Positions 35,862 to 47,549 are shown, counted from the first letter of the stretch. The stretch is 64,000 nucleotides of DNA from Argentina anserina (GCF_933775445.1 NC_065875.1:13095001-13159000), one strand, 5' to 3'. Program-made: numbers and translations. Notes: generated by a model from the sequence alone, not told the origin.

Positions 35862-37024
35862 AATGCCCCCACTTCAAGTCATGCTGCAGGCATGTCGTCA
35901 TCACATGCTGAAAGCGCAACTTGAAGTATGCATTTTAATTTGGAGAATTTGTGGAGCTAGTTTCCGAGGCTCTGCAGATTTTGTGGTAATCTTTCCATCA
36001 TATATTTTAGTCAGATGAATTTAATTTTGGAAATCTTTCCATCCACTGCCGAAAGCATCAAACCATTTTTTTTCTTCTCTTTATCTCTTTCCCATCAATC
36101 TTTCCCACCACCACGCATCACCATTTTTTTTTTCATTTGTTTGAGCATCATCTTCCTCGCTTTTAGCAAATATTTCGACAAAGTAATCGATCCTCACTAG
36201 CAAGTTGATTATTGATATCAAAAAACAAATCATTTGTTTGCAATCCACCTAAGGAGATGATGATGCCCATTGTCTAAGTAGAATAAGTTGCTTTTGAAGT
36301 GTGGGAACAATCCACCTAACAATCACACATGCGAGCCCTTTTTGTAAAAAAAGAAAGCTTTGTAAGGCAAAAATGTGATGACAATTGTTTAATTAGAATT
36401 GGTTCTTTTTGTGTCGGAAGTGTTGGAAAGAGCTAGAGATTCCACACCCACCTACAAACACACGCCGACAGCCATAGTGGGAATAAAAATTGTATCAGTA
36501 ACTCAACTTGTTTGTGGGATCGAACCTTTGTGGGATCGAACCGAAAGCAAATGACAACGCATCTGGAGGCAGAGAAAATAGATGGGGAATCTCCCATGCT
36601 GTAGTCCTTTGATTTTGTTATAAATTAGTGATGAGTTTGTCTAAGGACGGACATAAACCCTCCTCGAGACTTGCGCCTTTCTTCTCCATCACCACCAATC
36701 TGACGCATAATCTCATAAGCTTTACTCATTGCTCGAACCACTTGGTTTCAGATCAAATCCTTCGCCACTCTAAAAAATATTTGGAGGATAACAAATATCA
36801 ACATCATCTGCCTTCAGCTTCACTTTGTTTCTTGCAGGTTCCAGTATGGTCTTTTCTGTTTCATCCATCAATGACGAATGATAATTTGTCCTCATCGATG
36901 ACTTTTTCAAGCTTAGGTACCACAAAACACCTCATCACCGACGAAGTCTGCAGCTTTCTTCTCATCACCGATGAAGCGGAAGACTTCAAGTACCTAAGAT
37001 CATCAAAACACCCTAGAGACTGCC

Positions 37025-37185
37025 ACGTGTCCACTGTAGATGTACTTCCGGTGGGTCTCGGCATCCAAGCTCTTTCTGTCCTTGGAGAATCCGGCGAACC
37101 CCTTCTCACTGTGAAGCACGTCGATCCCTTCGTCGAGAGCTCCCTTGAGAGAGCCGAAGACGCGGTTTCCGGTGGTGGTGCGGAC
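37025..37185 (-). pseudogene. Captured ribosomal protein L5 fragment
   Basis: - strand, in a frame different from the H2A part: [46 protein letters not shown]. This is a conserved central stretch of eukaryotic 60S protein uL18 (RPL5). It directly follows the H2A piece. Downstream (37020-36630) the sequence stays fairly GC-balanced and may hold further fragments that I could not name. Confidence 0.75.
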
Positions 37186-37190
37186 AAAAC

Positions 37191-37250
37191 GTCGTCGTTT
37201 GCAATGGTGACAGATCCGAGAAGCCTACCGAGCTCCTCGTCGTTCCTGAC
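37191..37250 (-). pseudogene. Captured histone H2A fragment
   Basis: - strand translation [18 protein letters not shown] is the highly conserved C-terminal H2A segment. It is in the same frame as the cytochrome b5 tail, so one open frame (37466-36861, 201 codons) contains both. The 110 bp between them (PPPPSLSATAPRSSPTTPP in this frame) matched nothing I know. Confidence 0.75.
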
Positions 37251-37379
37251 TTCTTTCTTTTTTATGTAGTTGCTGGTGGCTAAGATGCATTGGTTGATCT
37301 CCGAGGCGGTAGCGGGAGCTGGCGGCGTTGTGGGAGATGAACGCGGTGCCGTCGCCGAGAGTGAAGGAGGAGGAGGGTG

Positions 37380-37640
37380 GTGAAGCTGCTTGGGGGGAGG
37401 TGTATTTTGTGTTTTAGAAGGTATGAATGCCTTACCAAACTCACCTTCATAGTATTCATCCATCATTGCTCTAGCAGAGATACTGTGACAAACATCATCA
37501 AAATCATGAGTTGCATCCTTCCCCGTGGACTACAACAAGACCTCTCCACCGCCAGGACGGTCCTCCAATAATTTTGTCACATCATACACCTTGCCATTGA
37601 TGACGAGCCAGCAGTCCTTGCGGTCACTGTAGTCCTTCTT
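37380..37640 (-). pseudogene. Captured cytochrome b5 fragment
   Basis: On the - strand: KDCWLVINGKVYDVTKLLED, RPGGGEVLL, a TAG stop, then STGKDATHDFDDVCHS and ISARAMMDEYYEGEF, ending TPPPKQLHH. This is the plant cytochrome b5 heme domain and the start of its linker. The HPGG motif reads RPGG, so one heme-ligand histidine is lost; the second (CHS) remains. The membrane anchor is absent. The fragment runs without an intron, suggesting an RNA-derived copy. It lies between the 3' LTR and the integrase remnant, in sense with the element. Confidence 0.85.
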
Positions 37641-38159
37641 CTCGGTGCCCGTAGTAACAGAAGATAGCAGCTTCAACTTGTAAATTTCAATAGCTGAAAA
37701 AGAAATGACAAGGGAGAGAGACAAGGGGGACCGGGTTATCCCTTTTTTTTCTTCTTTACAAGCACCAATTACGGAAGCAAAGCAAACATGCTATCATGAT
37801 GATGTCTTTCAATCGGCTCAGCTCAAAAGCTGCCTTTCTATTGGCTCGGCTCAAAACATGGCTCGGAAACGGCTCGGCTAGAAAGATGGCTCGGCTCCGT
37901 TTTTTATTTTTATTTTTTTGGACTGATTTTGACTCTCTTTTTTTTGTACTGACTTTGGACTTTTTTTTTACTTTCCTTTTTCTTCTTTTCATTGTTTGAC
38001 TCTCTTTTTTTGACTTTTTTTTTTAATTTTTTGACTCTTTTTTTAAACCTTTTTTATAATCATGGTCTGATTTTTTTTGTAGGATTTTGACAACAATTTG
38101 AGAGTCGCGGTCAATCCAGCCATTCGACTTCTTTCGAAACACATTGAAATTTTTTTTGG

Positions 38160-38400
38160 CGGATTTGAAGAACGTAAATAACCTAATCGCTTAACTGCTC
38201 TCAATTCATAGACTTGACGGCAGTCAGCAAAAGCGGATTAGGCTTTACGCATCACATTTACCATGGTGGCTTTCAAGAGTTTGAAGAACGTAAACGACCT
38301 AATCGCTTGACTGCTCTAAATTTATAGACTTAACAGCAGTCAATAAAAGCGTGTTAGGCTTTACGCATCACATTCACCATGCGGCTTTCAAGAGTTTTCT
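38160..38400 (-). repeat. About 113-bp tandem duplication in the gypsy 3' region
   Basis: Two copies containing GAAGAACGTAAA(T/C)(A/G)ACCTAATCGC, TTAGGCTTTACGCATCACAT and GGCTTTCAAGAG. Further short repeats (GATTTTGAAGAGGCAAAGAA; GTCGGAGCAGCTTCAAG) follow to 38690. Confidence 0.75.
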
Positions 38401-38844
38401 TCACGATACAAGACTTGTTGATCTAGAACAGAAGATTTGTAGAACGTCGGAGCAGCTTCAAGTCAAAGAAGAAGTGTCAAATCCGAGAAATTCCATAACT
38501 GACTGCGATAGAGATTGAAGAGGCAAAGAAGTCACAAGCTGATTTTGAAGAGGCAAAGAAGTCACGAGCCGATTTTGAAGAACGTCGGAGCAGCTTCAAG
38601 TCAAATAAGAAATCCCAAATCTGAGAGATTACAGAACAGACTGCAACAAAGATTGAATAGCGTCGGAGCAGCTTCAAGGGTTTGACCTGGGTGTGACAAC
38701 TGACTTGAATGATCAGGATTTGCTTATCTCTTTTTTTTTTCAATCAAACCCTTTTTTTTTTATGTGACTGAACTTAAGATTGTTTTTCTCAAGATGCCTA
38801 TGTATCCTTCTAAAGAAGGAATCAAGTCAACACGTAGTTCAAAG

Positions 38845-39125
38845 GTTTTTTTTTGGTGCCTTGTGCAGTTTAAGCTCATGCAGGCGTGGAGCGTACTTTT
38901 TTTTTTTGGTGTCTTGTGCAGTTTAGGCTCGTGCGGACTTGGAGCATACTTTGTTTTTTTATGTGTTTTATGCAGTTTAGTCTCGTGCAGACTTGGAGCG
39001 TACTTTTTTTTTCTTTTTTTTTTGTGTCATACGCAGTTTATGCTCGTGCGGACTTGGAGCATTTTTTTTTGTTGTTTTTTTTGTGTTATGCAGTTTAGGC
39101 TCGTGCAGACTTGGAGCATTCTTTG
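38845..39125 (-). repeat. Tandem repeat downstream of the integrase end
   Basis: Five degenerate units of about 55-65 bp, each with TGCAGTTTAGGCTCGTGC, GACTTGGAGC and a long T-run on the + strand, starting after the integrase stop. Confidence 0.8.
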
Positions 39126-39131
39126 ACGTTT

Positions 39132-40295
39132 TCAAGCATGGTACTTCTTCAAGAACTTGTCGTTGATGGAACTGATCCTCAGACCGTATTCCGCCACAAT
39201 TTTGTAAGCTCCATTGGTGTATACTTCTTTGACGACATAAGGACCATCCCACTTTGACTTGAATTTGGAGCCAGACTTGTGCGTCATAATGATATGTCTT
39301 CGAACAACAAGAACTAAATCATCAACTTGAAATGACCACGGTCGAACACCTTTGTTGAAGGCGTGTGACATCCGAGCTTGGTAGCATTCCAGGTGTTGTT
39401 GTACATCAAGCCTCTTCTCGTCCAAAGCTTCTAACTCTTGAAGGCGCAACTTGACATTTTCCTCATTTGTGAGACGTTCTTGCAAAACGATTCTCAACGA
39501 CGAAATTTCTTTCTCTAATGGTAACACGGCTTCGACACTATAGACAAGAGAATAAGGTGTAGCATTTGTGGCTTGCCCCCCGTCTTCAAGTTCTGGAGGA
39601 GCTTCGTCTACTTCAATTTCAACATCTTCACGATCGTCTTCCTCTACGGCATATGCTTCTGCCACCGTGATATGATAAGAGGTTTGGATAATGTTATCCT
39701 CATCGCCATTACCGAGGTTGGTATCTCCTTTTTGGCCAGTGAATATGATGGTATGTCGCTTCACTTTGAGTTGATATGTGGAATTCACTTCCAACACACA
39801 CTGCCTCCTCATGCGCGACGGGATAAGATTTCGGATTTCTTTGCTCTTCACTTGACTACAAGTCATTTTCTTCTTGCTTATTTGTTGTTCCTTATGTTCG
39901 CGCACCTCTTTTGTGAAATAGGACGATGCTTTTATTGGGTGAAAATAGAGTGGAACTGGCTCGAACGACCCGAATGTTACGGTAGTGCAACTGACTTCAG
40001 CAACGTCGTCAACATCCAACTCAATCCTCCCTTGCTTGGCGAGATTCATGATCAAATCCTTGAGAACAAAGCATTTCTCTATAGGATGACTAACGAGGCG
40101 ATGATATTTGCAATACTTCGGATCCTTCACTCGATGCATTTCTTCTGGACGCTTGCACTCCGGAAGATCTATTATCTTGTTTTCGAGCAGATCCTCTAAC
40201 ATGCTTGCCACATCAGAGTCTGGGAACGGGTACGTCTTTCGCTCCATCTCTTTCAACGTGCGTTTACTCCTATCATAGGTTTGAGGAGGTTCCAC
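39132..40295 (-). pseudogene. Gag C-terminus fused to integrase C-terminus
   Basis: 387 codons, open. N-terminal part (EMHRVKDPKYCKYHRLVSH, EKCFVLKDLIMNLAKQGRI) is the end of gag in Tat-like elements; it is joined to the preceding gag by a frameshift near 40300. From about residue 250 the sequence is integrase end (ATPYSLVYSVEAVLPLE, RPWSFQVDDLVLVVRRH, SKFKSKWDGPYVVKEVYTNG, INDKFLKKYHA). Protease, RT, RNase H and the integrase catalytic core are deleted in between. The fused frame has stayed open, perhaps because the deletion is recent. Confidence 0.85.
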
Positions 40296-41878
40296 CTTAT
40301 TGAACTCCTTACCCGCGTAGAGATCTTAAATGGTGCAGTATTGACGACCATTGATTCTTTGGAAGGATTCTTCACAACCTCGTCAAATCTGCTTCCGAAA
40401 ACTTTATATGTTCGTTGGTCAACCAGGGACTCATTCTTTCCTTTATGACTTGCCAAGCTTAGCTCCATGTCGTGGGCTCGAGTAGCCAACTCTTCGAAAG
40501 AACGAGGTTTGATTCCTTGCAAGATGTATAGCAAATCAAAGTGCATGCCTTAGATGCACATTTCAACGGCTGACACCTCTGACAATCGGTCCTTGCAATC
40601 AAGGCTAAGTGAGCGCCATCTATTGATGTAGTTGATCGCGGGTTCATCCTTCCGTTGCTTCGTGTTAGTTAGCTCCATCATGCTCACTGTCCGCCTTGTA
40701 CTATAGAATCGATTAAGGAACTCGCGCTCCATTTGGTCCCAACTGTCAACATACTCCGGCTCTAAGTCTGTATACCACTCGAAGGCATTTCCCTTCAACG
40801 AGCGAACAAACTGCTTGACAAGGTAATCGCCTTCTGTCCCGGCGTTACTGCAAGTCTCCACGAAGTGGGCAACTTGTTGCTTTGGGTTTCCCTTACCTTC
40901 AAATTGTTGGAAATTTGGTGGCTGATACCCCAGCGGCATCCTGAAGCTGTCGATCCTCTTCGTGTAAGGTTTGGAGTAAGTGATGGAGTCACGAGAAGGA
41001 CCTCCATATTGAGCCCGAATTGAGTTGGTGATGATGTCTTGCAATTGCTGGAGTGATAAGGAACCAAGCGAGTCGCCATCGTTCTTAGACGTTTCTCCCT
41101 TTTCATTTACTTTCCTCCTGCCAGGCGACCCTTTGGTGGAGTTCTCATCATTTTGATCTTCCAACTTGCTATAGAGCTCAGCGATTTGCGCATCCTTTTC
41201 TTCAACCGTTCGGGTGAGCTTTTCAATCATCTCAAACAGATTGGAGAGTTGCTCCTCGACTGTGGATGCCCCTGTCACCAAGACCTGCGCATTGTCAGAA
41301 GAGGATTCACGTGTCATAGAATGAAAATTATCGCCATCTTCTTTGGGACTTCCATGGTATGATGCCGTGCTTGATTCGTCATCAGAGAAAACGTCTTCTA
41401 GGATAGGGCCATCTTCTTTGGGACTTCCATGGTATGATGCCGTGCTTGATTTTTCATCAAAGAAAACGTCTTCTAGGATAGGGCCATCTTCTTTGGGACT
41501 TCCATGGTATGATGCCGTGCTTGATTTGTCATCAAAGAAAACGTCTTCTAGGATAGGGCCATCACCATGAACGTGTAGAAGAGATTGCTCACTTGGCTCC
41601 TTCTCCTTTGACACTTTCTTCTTCCCACTTTGAAAGGCATGCTCTATTGCTCCCAAGCTCTCCAAGGTGATGACTGGTTGACGAGGCTTACTAGCAAGTG
41701 CCATGAACGTCGTGGGTTGAGCTCTAGCCACGCTCCGGGTGACAAGGGCAATCGGTTCACTCTTTGATTTGGAGGATGTTTGCTTGGACTTCTTGATCAG
41801 CTCGGCCTCTCTGCTTAACCTCGCGGTTGTGGACTTGGATTTCTTCATTGGAACGACTTGGTTGTTCTTGGAAGCCAT
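40253..41878 (-). pseudogene. Gypsy gag polyprotein, broken by one stop
   Basis: The likely start is MASKNNQVVPMKKSK at 41878, just inside the 5' LTR and leader. Features in order: basic N-terminus; three 25-residue acidic repeats (PILEDVFFDDKSSTASYHG) encoded at about 41340-41575; a coiled coil (LFEMIEKLTRTVEEKDAQIA); then the retrotransposon gag core (FQQFEGKGNPKQQVAHFVE, WYTDLEPEYVDSWDQMEREF, RFYSTRRTVSMMELTNTKQ). A TAA at 40552-40550 replaces a sense codon (CAA to TAA is the simplest change). The frame then continues ([20 protein letters not shown]) to 40253. Family identity is clear. Confidence 0.85.
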
Positions 41879-41949
41879 CGCACAAACGGATTTGATTTCT
41901 TTGGAGAAGGAGATGAGAGGCCAAAAATGTCCAACTGGGCGTGCCAATT

Positions 41950-42899
41950 TGTAGAACGATAATCTGAAAACAAACAAGAGAATGCAGACACGTGTACAAA
42001 TAAAAGTAATTTATTGACTATCAAGCGCGGGGTTACAATCTTTGGTGAACTCCTCTGATTCTATCTCCATATGTGATTTGGCTCAAGGGTGACATGCACT
42101 TGATCTTGAGGATTTGAGTTTGATTTGGACTTGATTTGGTGAAGAACGAGCGATTTGGCCGCTTGATGATTCTTCGTGGACTTGAGTTTGGATTAGATTT
42201 GAATTTGATGAAGAACGAGGGATTCGGCCGCTTGATGATTCTTCGTGGACTTGAGTTTGGATTAGATTTGGATTTGATGAAGAACGAGCGATTTGGCCGC
42301 TTGATGATTCTTCGTGGACTTGATGAAGAACGAGCGATTTGGTGGCTTGACGATTCTTCGTGGATTTGATGATCTTCGTGGACTTGAGAGACTTCGGGAT
42401 TTGTCGAGAGTGATTCTTGCTCAAGTGATTTCTCTCATTCTTCTCCAAGTCTAAAAAATCCTCCCCTTCTCTTCATGTTGAAGGGCTATTTATAGTGTCA
42501 AAGTTTATATTTTGTATAATATTTTAATGACACTAAAATAATAAATTCTTTAATTGTATAATTAAATCAATATGTATTTTCCGATTAATTTAAAATTAGT
42601 TATTCTCATAACTAAATTAAACAGAAAATAATTGATTTAATTATAACCATTAAGAAATTTATTAATTTAATCAAATGTCCGATTACCATTTCGAATCGTC
42701 AATGACATTGAATTTTCTGATGCAATTCGGAATCACGTAGTTTCGATTACGATCATCCGTTTATGTGCTGACACGAGTTTTATTCGGATCCGCACCAACT
42801 TTGTTGACTTTTGGGCCACGTGTGCAATTTTGTCGGGTCCTTGGTCGATTTAATTATTTAATGAAGATGATTTATTTCATTAAATTTCATGTGTCTACA
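41950..42899 (-). mobile_element. 5' LTR of the Tat-like gypsy element
   Basis: 950 bp, 97 bp longer than the 3' LTR because it has about four copies (one shortened) of the tandem unit at 42140-42370. TATA-like TATAAATAG at about 42497-42489 (- strand). Confidence 0.9.
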
Positions 42900-43082
42900 C
42901 ATATCTCAACAAAGATTCTTAACACTTAGCACGATTTCATCATCAATTCACTCATAATTGATATAAGCTCTACCTAGATACATATTCATAAAAAAAAAAC
43001 TAAAACATACTAAATATGAGGTAATAAAGAGTAAGAATATGGCATAAACACATTAAGAACGTCACACTTTGTGCTCCTATCA

Positions 43083-43390
43083 GCTTTCCAATGACATAAA
43101 TTTCACAACCTAATTCGATCGGACAAGTTCACAGTGCTGTGTCGAAGTTGACTGACTTGCAAATTTCCAGACAGAACTGTCCTACTTTGCTTAAACAGCC
43201 ATAACTCACTCAATATGATAGCTATGAACAAATGGTTAGTGTACCTAGAAAGTAGACACATAGACCTTTCCAATGGTACCAATTCCACTATATTTCATTG
43301 AATGAGCTGTCTTGTAGGTCTCGTTGAAGTTGACTTTCAAATTTGATAGATTTTGATTTGTCACAATCAATGCGTCTTTCACAAAGAAAT
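43083..43390 (-). repeat. Repeat flanking the Athila-like LTR
   Basis: LARD-like sequence (TTATGGCTGTTTAAGCAAAG; ACCATTGGAAAGGTC on the - strand). A similar stretch, TTATGGCCGTTTAAGTGAG, lies at about 32975-32955 beyond the other end of the LTR. No coding function. Confidence 0.4.
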
Positions 43391-43399
43391 GGGGGAGTG

Positions 43400-46300
43400 G
43401 ACCAATGAATGACTGATTTTGGTCCGAGACGGAACCTTACGCAACCTCTACGCTACCAGTGTCGACTGCTACACCAAGGCATACGTTGATGTTGCTGGAG
43501 CTGCTGGTGGCGTTGGTGTGGATAGGATTTGTGTTGGTTCACTAAGTGTAGAACTAAACCCATGTCAAAGGAGCAATGCAAGTCCAACGACGATGTATAG
43601 GCGCATAATTAATCACATCATAATGAAAGCAATAGTGTCCCAACAACACTAACATGTATGAATCCATAGCTCATTGAATCTCTTCATCATCTTTACTTAG
43701 ATGGAATAGAGAGTCCAAATTGGCTTTCATATGAACACGTATGGGCGTAAGGTCTTGCAACCGATTGTACTACGTTCTCTCAAACGTCGCAATCTGATTA
43801 CATAAACTTTCCGTGGTATAGAGGCATTTAAACAAGCAATTAAGGTCCCTCGGGCACTTTCATATATGTATCAAGATCCCTTTATAGATATGCTATGACC
43901 ACTATCATATGCTGCAAATCAGTTTTCATGGACATTACTACTGATCAAGTAAGGGAAAGCAATTATGTCCATAACGAGAGAATATGACTCATTGCATGAC
44001 TTCATATTTCTCATTACACTTACGAACAACGACCAACATAACAAGTCTAGTTCACCCTGTATTGATTCTTTCCACTTCGGTCAAGTTGCTCGTTGTTGAT
44101 ATTTTAGAACGGAATAAGAGCATAAGCGAATACATCATCAATCATGGGAGATCAATCCATTAACACATGCGCGCGCTTGTACGATAAATTTGAGAGATTT
44201 ATATTCTTCTCTAAAATCAACAATAGGAGTCTGTAGCGTCCCACATAAACTTAGTTGATACACATGTTAAGAGAATATCTCTTGATGATGGGAGAAATAC
44301 TTGTGCCTACGCACCTCGCTTTTTTCTGGTTTCGGTTCTAGAGAATAATGGTCTCCCCCTCATCTAGGCAGGAGCCAAGACCGAAGCTAGTCAATCTTTG
44401 CATTTGATGTCCTTATTTTGTGGTACAATACCACGGGCGCCAACAACACCACAACGTTTAATGGTGTCATCGCCGACTTCATTCCCACTATCAGGGATGG
44501 TGCCAACGGTGCTAGGACCAAGTCATATGAAATGCTCCCATATACTGAGAGTTCCAACCTTACCGGCACATCACAGCATTTATGTGCGACCTCATCACTT
44601 TCGCAGTATCAGTAAAGTCATTGAGCATCGAATCTTTGACTTTCTGGAGGTTGATAATACATTGCACATTTGCTCACTTTGAGTAGTGCGGGATCTTAAT
44701 GAGACATAGTGCCACACCCGTCAATTCCTAGCGTTAAAATCGGAATGGAAGCATTCCATATCTCCCCCTAACAACGGGAAGTATGTCTCATCAAAGTGAC
44801 CGTCTGCGGACATCGCAGAATAGAGATCCACGGTTGTAGATTGGAATAACGGAAAAGTGTTGGTGATTCATAAATCATAACCAACTAAAATACTTAATCC
44901 TTTTATGTAGACCCATTGAGTTTACTATAAGAGAGACACATCAACAACTTAACCAAATAGGCGTTAGTGAAAAGAACGTTGGGATCGTATCCAGTGACCA
45001 TCTGGTATGCACTAAACGGTTGGTGAGTTGTGGGTCTGAAACAAATAAGTGTCGTTGCATGCAACATCATTACATATCCCCATGCAAAAATCGGCAAGTT
45101 GGTACCCATAACCAAGTCTGAGCTCTGCCAGATCGTGCAGTGAATGAACATGAGTAATAATATGTTCAACGACGATCCCAGTAGACATGCAAAACGAAAT
45201 CATCAAAGCCGTGGAGGTGAACTCTCGAACAATATCCAATCGAATAGATTTGAGAGGATGGGAAGGGTGGTGAGCTCTCATTATGATGATCATAGCTTAA
45301 CACTTTAGCAAATGCAGCGTTCAATGTGTAAAGCAAAGTGACATGTGACTAAGGCATCGATGCTCTTAACCTATACCATAAAATACCGACAAATGTCCGC
45401 ATTCGGTTGGATATGGTCCACTAATGTCACCTCAAATACTTTGTAAGAATGGAATATTCTCGGTTATAGCCTTAGGAAATAAGGACTTCCTTAAAATCTA
45501 TTTAAGAGAACAAGCTTTGTAAAATAAGCAATGGGCATCGGAGATTGCGACTGAGGCATTAGAAAACACGGGAGACGTCACAAGCTCCTGTGAAGGAGGG
45601 GATGCCGCCACCGACGGCCTAAATGCCATGAAGCCACTGAGACTACCAATATTTAATACAACACAACCAAGTTTCCAATTCCAATAGATGACTTAAACTA
45701 AAGTCGAGGAAGAAACATGGCAATGCTAACGTCATACTTGAAAAATAGTAAGCAGAAAATATTGTCAAAATAGATTGACTAATCAAAAGTCCGTAGCAGC
45801 AAAATCTTTCATATCCGATCGGGCGGAACCTTAGCCTGAGGCTCAAAAATTTGCTTACTTGAGAATGGAAGAATGTTACGTTTCCATCTCCAAAATTCCC
45901 TCAAGAAATAGATACAGGTGCCAAAAATGGCATATGTTTCTTGGATGTGAAACATGCATTAAGGTCAACTCAGGTAATACAACATCATAGACGATTATTG
46001 AATCACGTTAAGTGTGTGTGTCCCATGGAATTTTTTTATTTTTGGGATCTTTTATCAGCAAATAGTGCTGCTTCAGAGTAATGGATTTCAACTCAAATAA
46101 ATGAGTATGCAGACTATGAGATTATCGTTTATAGACATGAGTTTAAGAAAACTCAAACATTCAAATAACAGTCGCGATGATGACGCATCCATAAGAAACG
46201 AGGGTTGTATAGGTTTCGAGTCAAAACTATTCAAGTATGTCACCAGAATTAGAAAGGTTGTGATGTATATGGTCACAAAATAATCGATGCATATCGGCGA

Positions 46301-46502
46301 TTCTCATGATCGCACCCAAAACAGCGGTGCACTCAAGCGACCACACGAAATCCATTTCTACCCTTTAAATAATAATGTGACTCCCCCAGGATAGTCACAC
46401 GAAAAACCTCGACCAAGAAGGGAATCATATTCCTTTTTGGTCTCATCGGCGTTATAAGAAAGGCCGGAAAAGAGACATAAAGAAGACTAATAACGCCCGA
46501 TA

Positions 46503-46539
<37 letters not shown>

Positions 46540-46785
46540 GAAACAACAACTTTAAGAAAAAAACATACTTGTTGGTCTGCCAAATAGACCACATATAATT
46601 AAATTACTCTGCAAATCGATTCATCCAAGAAGCTCTTGATGAATCCCTTTTCGATCGTCATATTGATGACATAGAAATCTCTTGAGGATATGCTCGAAAT
46701 GATGTGCCAATTGCATAATTAACGTCCATCTTTGTCGTATATGTCATCACCATAGTACGAGAAGTGACTATTTTTCCTATAAGAG
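43400..46785 (-). pseudogene. Decayed copia pol (integrase and reverse transcriptase)
   Basis: Integrase traces on the - strand at 45293-44903: IRLDIVREFTSTALMISFCM, STGIVVEHIITHVHSLHDLA and HATTLICFRPTTHQPFSAYQ, matching copia catalytic-domain and GKE-region motifs. RT traces near 43900-43640: DTYMKVPEG and surrounding sequence. Many stops and shifts. Further gag/protease-region sequence to 46785 is too worn to divide into domains. It belongs to the element whose LTRs are at 32326 and 50348. Confidence 0.7.
46506..46535. repeat. (AT)n microsatellite
   Basis: About 15 AT units in the decayed copia region. Confidence 0.9.
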
Positions 46786-47549
46786 TGTAACGACCCCAAA
46801 ATTTCGAGTATAAAAACTCAAAATTTCAAAGTCGTTAAACACCAAACAATCTCGATGAAATCGAAATCATTTAAAATGCCACAGCGGATCATCTCTGAGT
46901 TCAAAATACAACTCAGTCAAACCGATTATTACAACCCAAATTATAATTCAACATTATAACAAATGGAAATGTATAATCCTCAGAACAACCTCACAAGATA
47001 GTCACACAAAATCCTCACACAAGCTGGAGATAAATAACTTCAAGTCCTCTAAGCGGTCCGTCAATTCCCGCTAATCCACACCTGCGGAGTTATCCACTAC
47101 ACCATCGAATTGGTGCACCGGGATTGTAAACACAAACCCGGTAAGCTTTACAGCTCGTATGAGTAAAATGAAAATATAACTCGCTTGTTAATATATATAT
47201 ACAAAAATCCACAAATCAACAAATATAAATGCACTAATGAGTCAATAGACGACCCATCTGGTTGTCCTAAAGAAATATGAAAAGAAACGCTCATGAGAAA
47301 TGAAGTAACCCTTCTGGTTACCCAAATGCATTTATAATACGGGTACCAAAAACGCTGGTACACATCTGTTACCCCTCTCCTAATACACCGCCGATATTGG
47401 ATAGCCACCCGCTACCCAACATCCAAAACAATATGAGTACCCATGAGCAGATAACCACCCGTAACCTCACATGCAGTACTATGACAGACAGACTAGAGCT
47501 CTAACTGTATCGTAACTTTCGCCCGGCCAAAGGCTAGGTTCCGACTTGC

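Larger units (their letters stand above)
35009..42899 (-). mobile_element. Ty3/gypsy (Tat-like) element with internal deletion and captured gene fragments
   Basis: LTRs at 35009-35861 (3') and 41950-42899 (5'), both TGTAGA...TCTACA; flanks are CATAT (35004-35008, 42900-42904), a perfect 5-bp duplication. A candidate primer site TTGGCACGCCCAGTTGG follows the 5' LTR (- strand, about 41947-41931), and a purine tract AAGTGGGGGCATT precedes the 3' LTR. Gag is at 41878-40253; a gag-to-integrase-end fusion at 40295-39132; protease, RT, RNase H and integrase core are gone. About 3.3 kb of 3' non-coding sequence carries tandem repeats and host gene fragments. By eye the LTRs differ at only a dozen or so positions outside the repeat, so the insertion is young. 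Confidence 0.9.
33036..43082 (-). mobile_element. Athila-like/LARD LTR interrupted by a 7.9-kb gypsy element
   Basis: On the - strand it opens TGATAGGAGCACAAAGTG at 43082 and closes GATCA at 33036, right before the tRNA-Asp primer site. With the nested element and its duplicated CATAT removed it is about 2.15 kb. The opening matches two other junctions in the window (24204, 26786). No Athila coding domain is present, so this may be a LARD. The internal side (33015 to about 32800) is short and the other side (43083-43390) resembles it, so the outer limits are uncertain. Confidence 0.6.

Noticed and set aside
36628..37269. 213-codon open frame on the + strand
   Set aside because: It is antisense to the captured b5/H2A/L5 fragments, whose protein identity is clear on the - strand.
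37380..37640. A functional cytochrome b5 gene
   Set aside because: Internal stop, changed heme-ligand histidine and no membrane anchor; located inside a retrotransposon.
39573..40199. 208-codon open frame on the + strand
   Set aside because: Antisense shadow of the gag-integrase fusion.
43419..43652. 77-codon + strand frame rich in Gly/Ala/Val
   Set aside because: Antisense to decayed copia pol, no family match.
46101..46283. Paired short frames on both strands
   Set aside because: Inside decayed copia sequence, no conserved motif.
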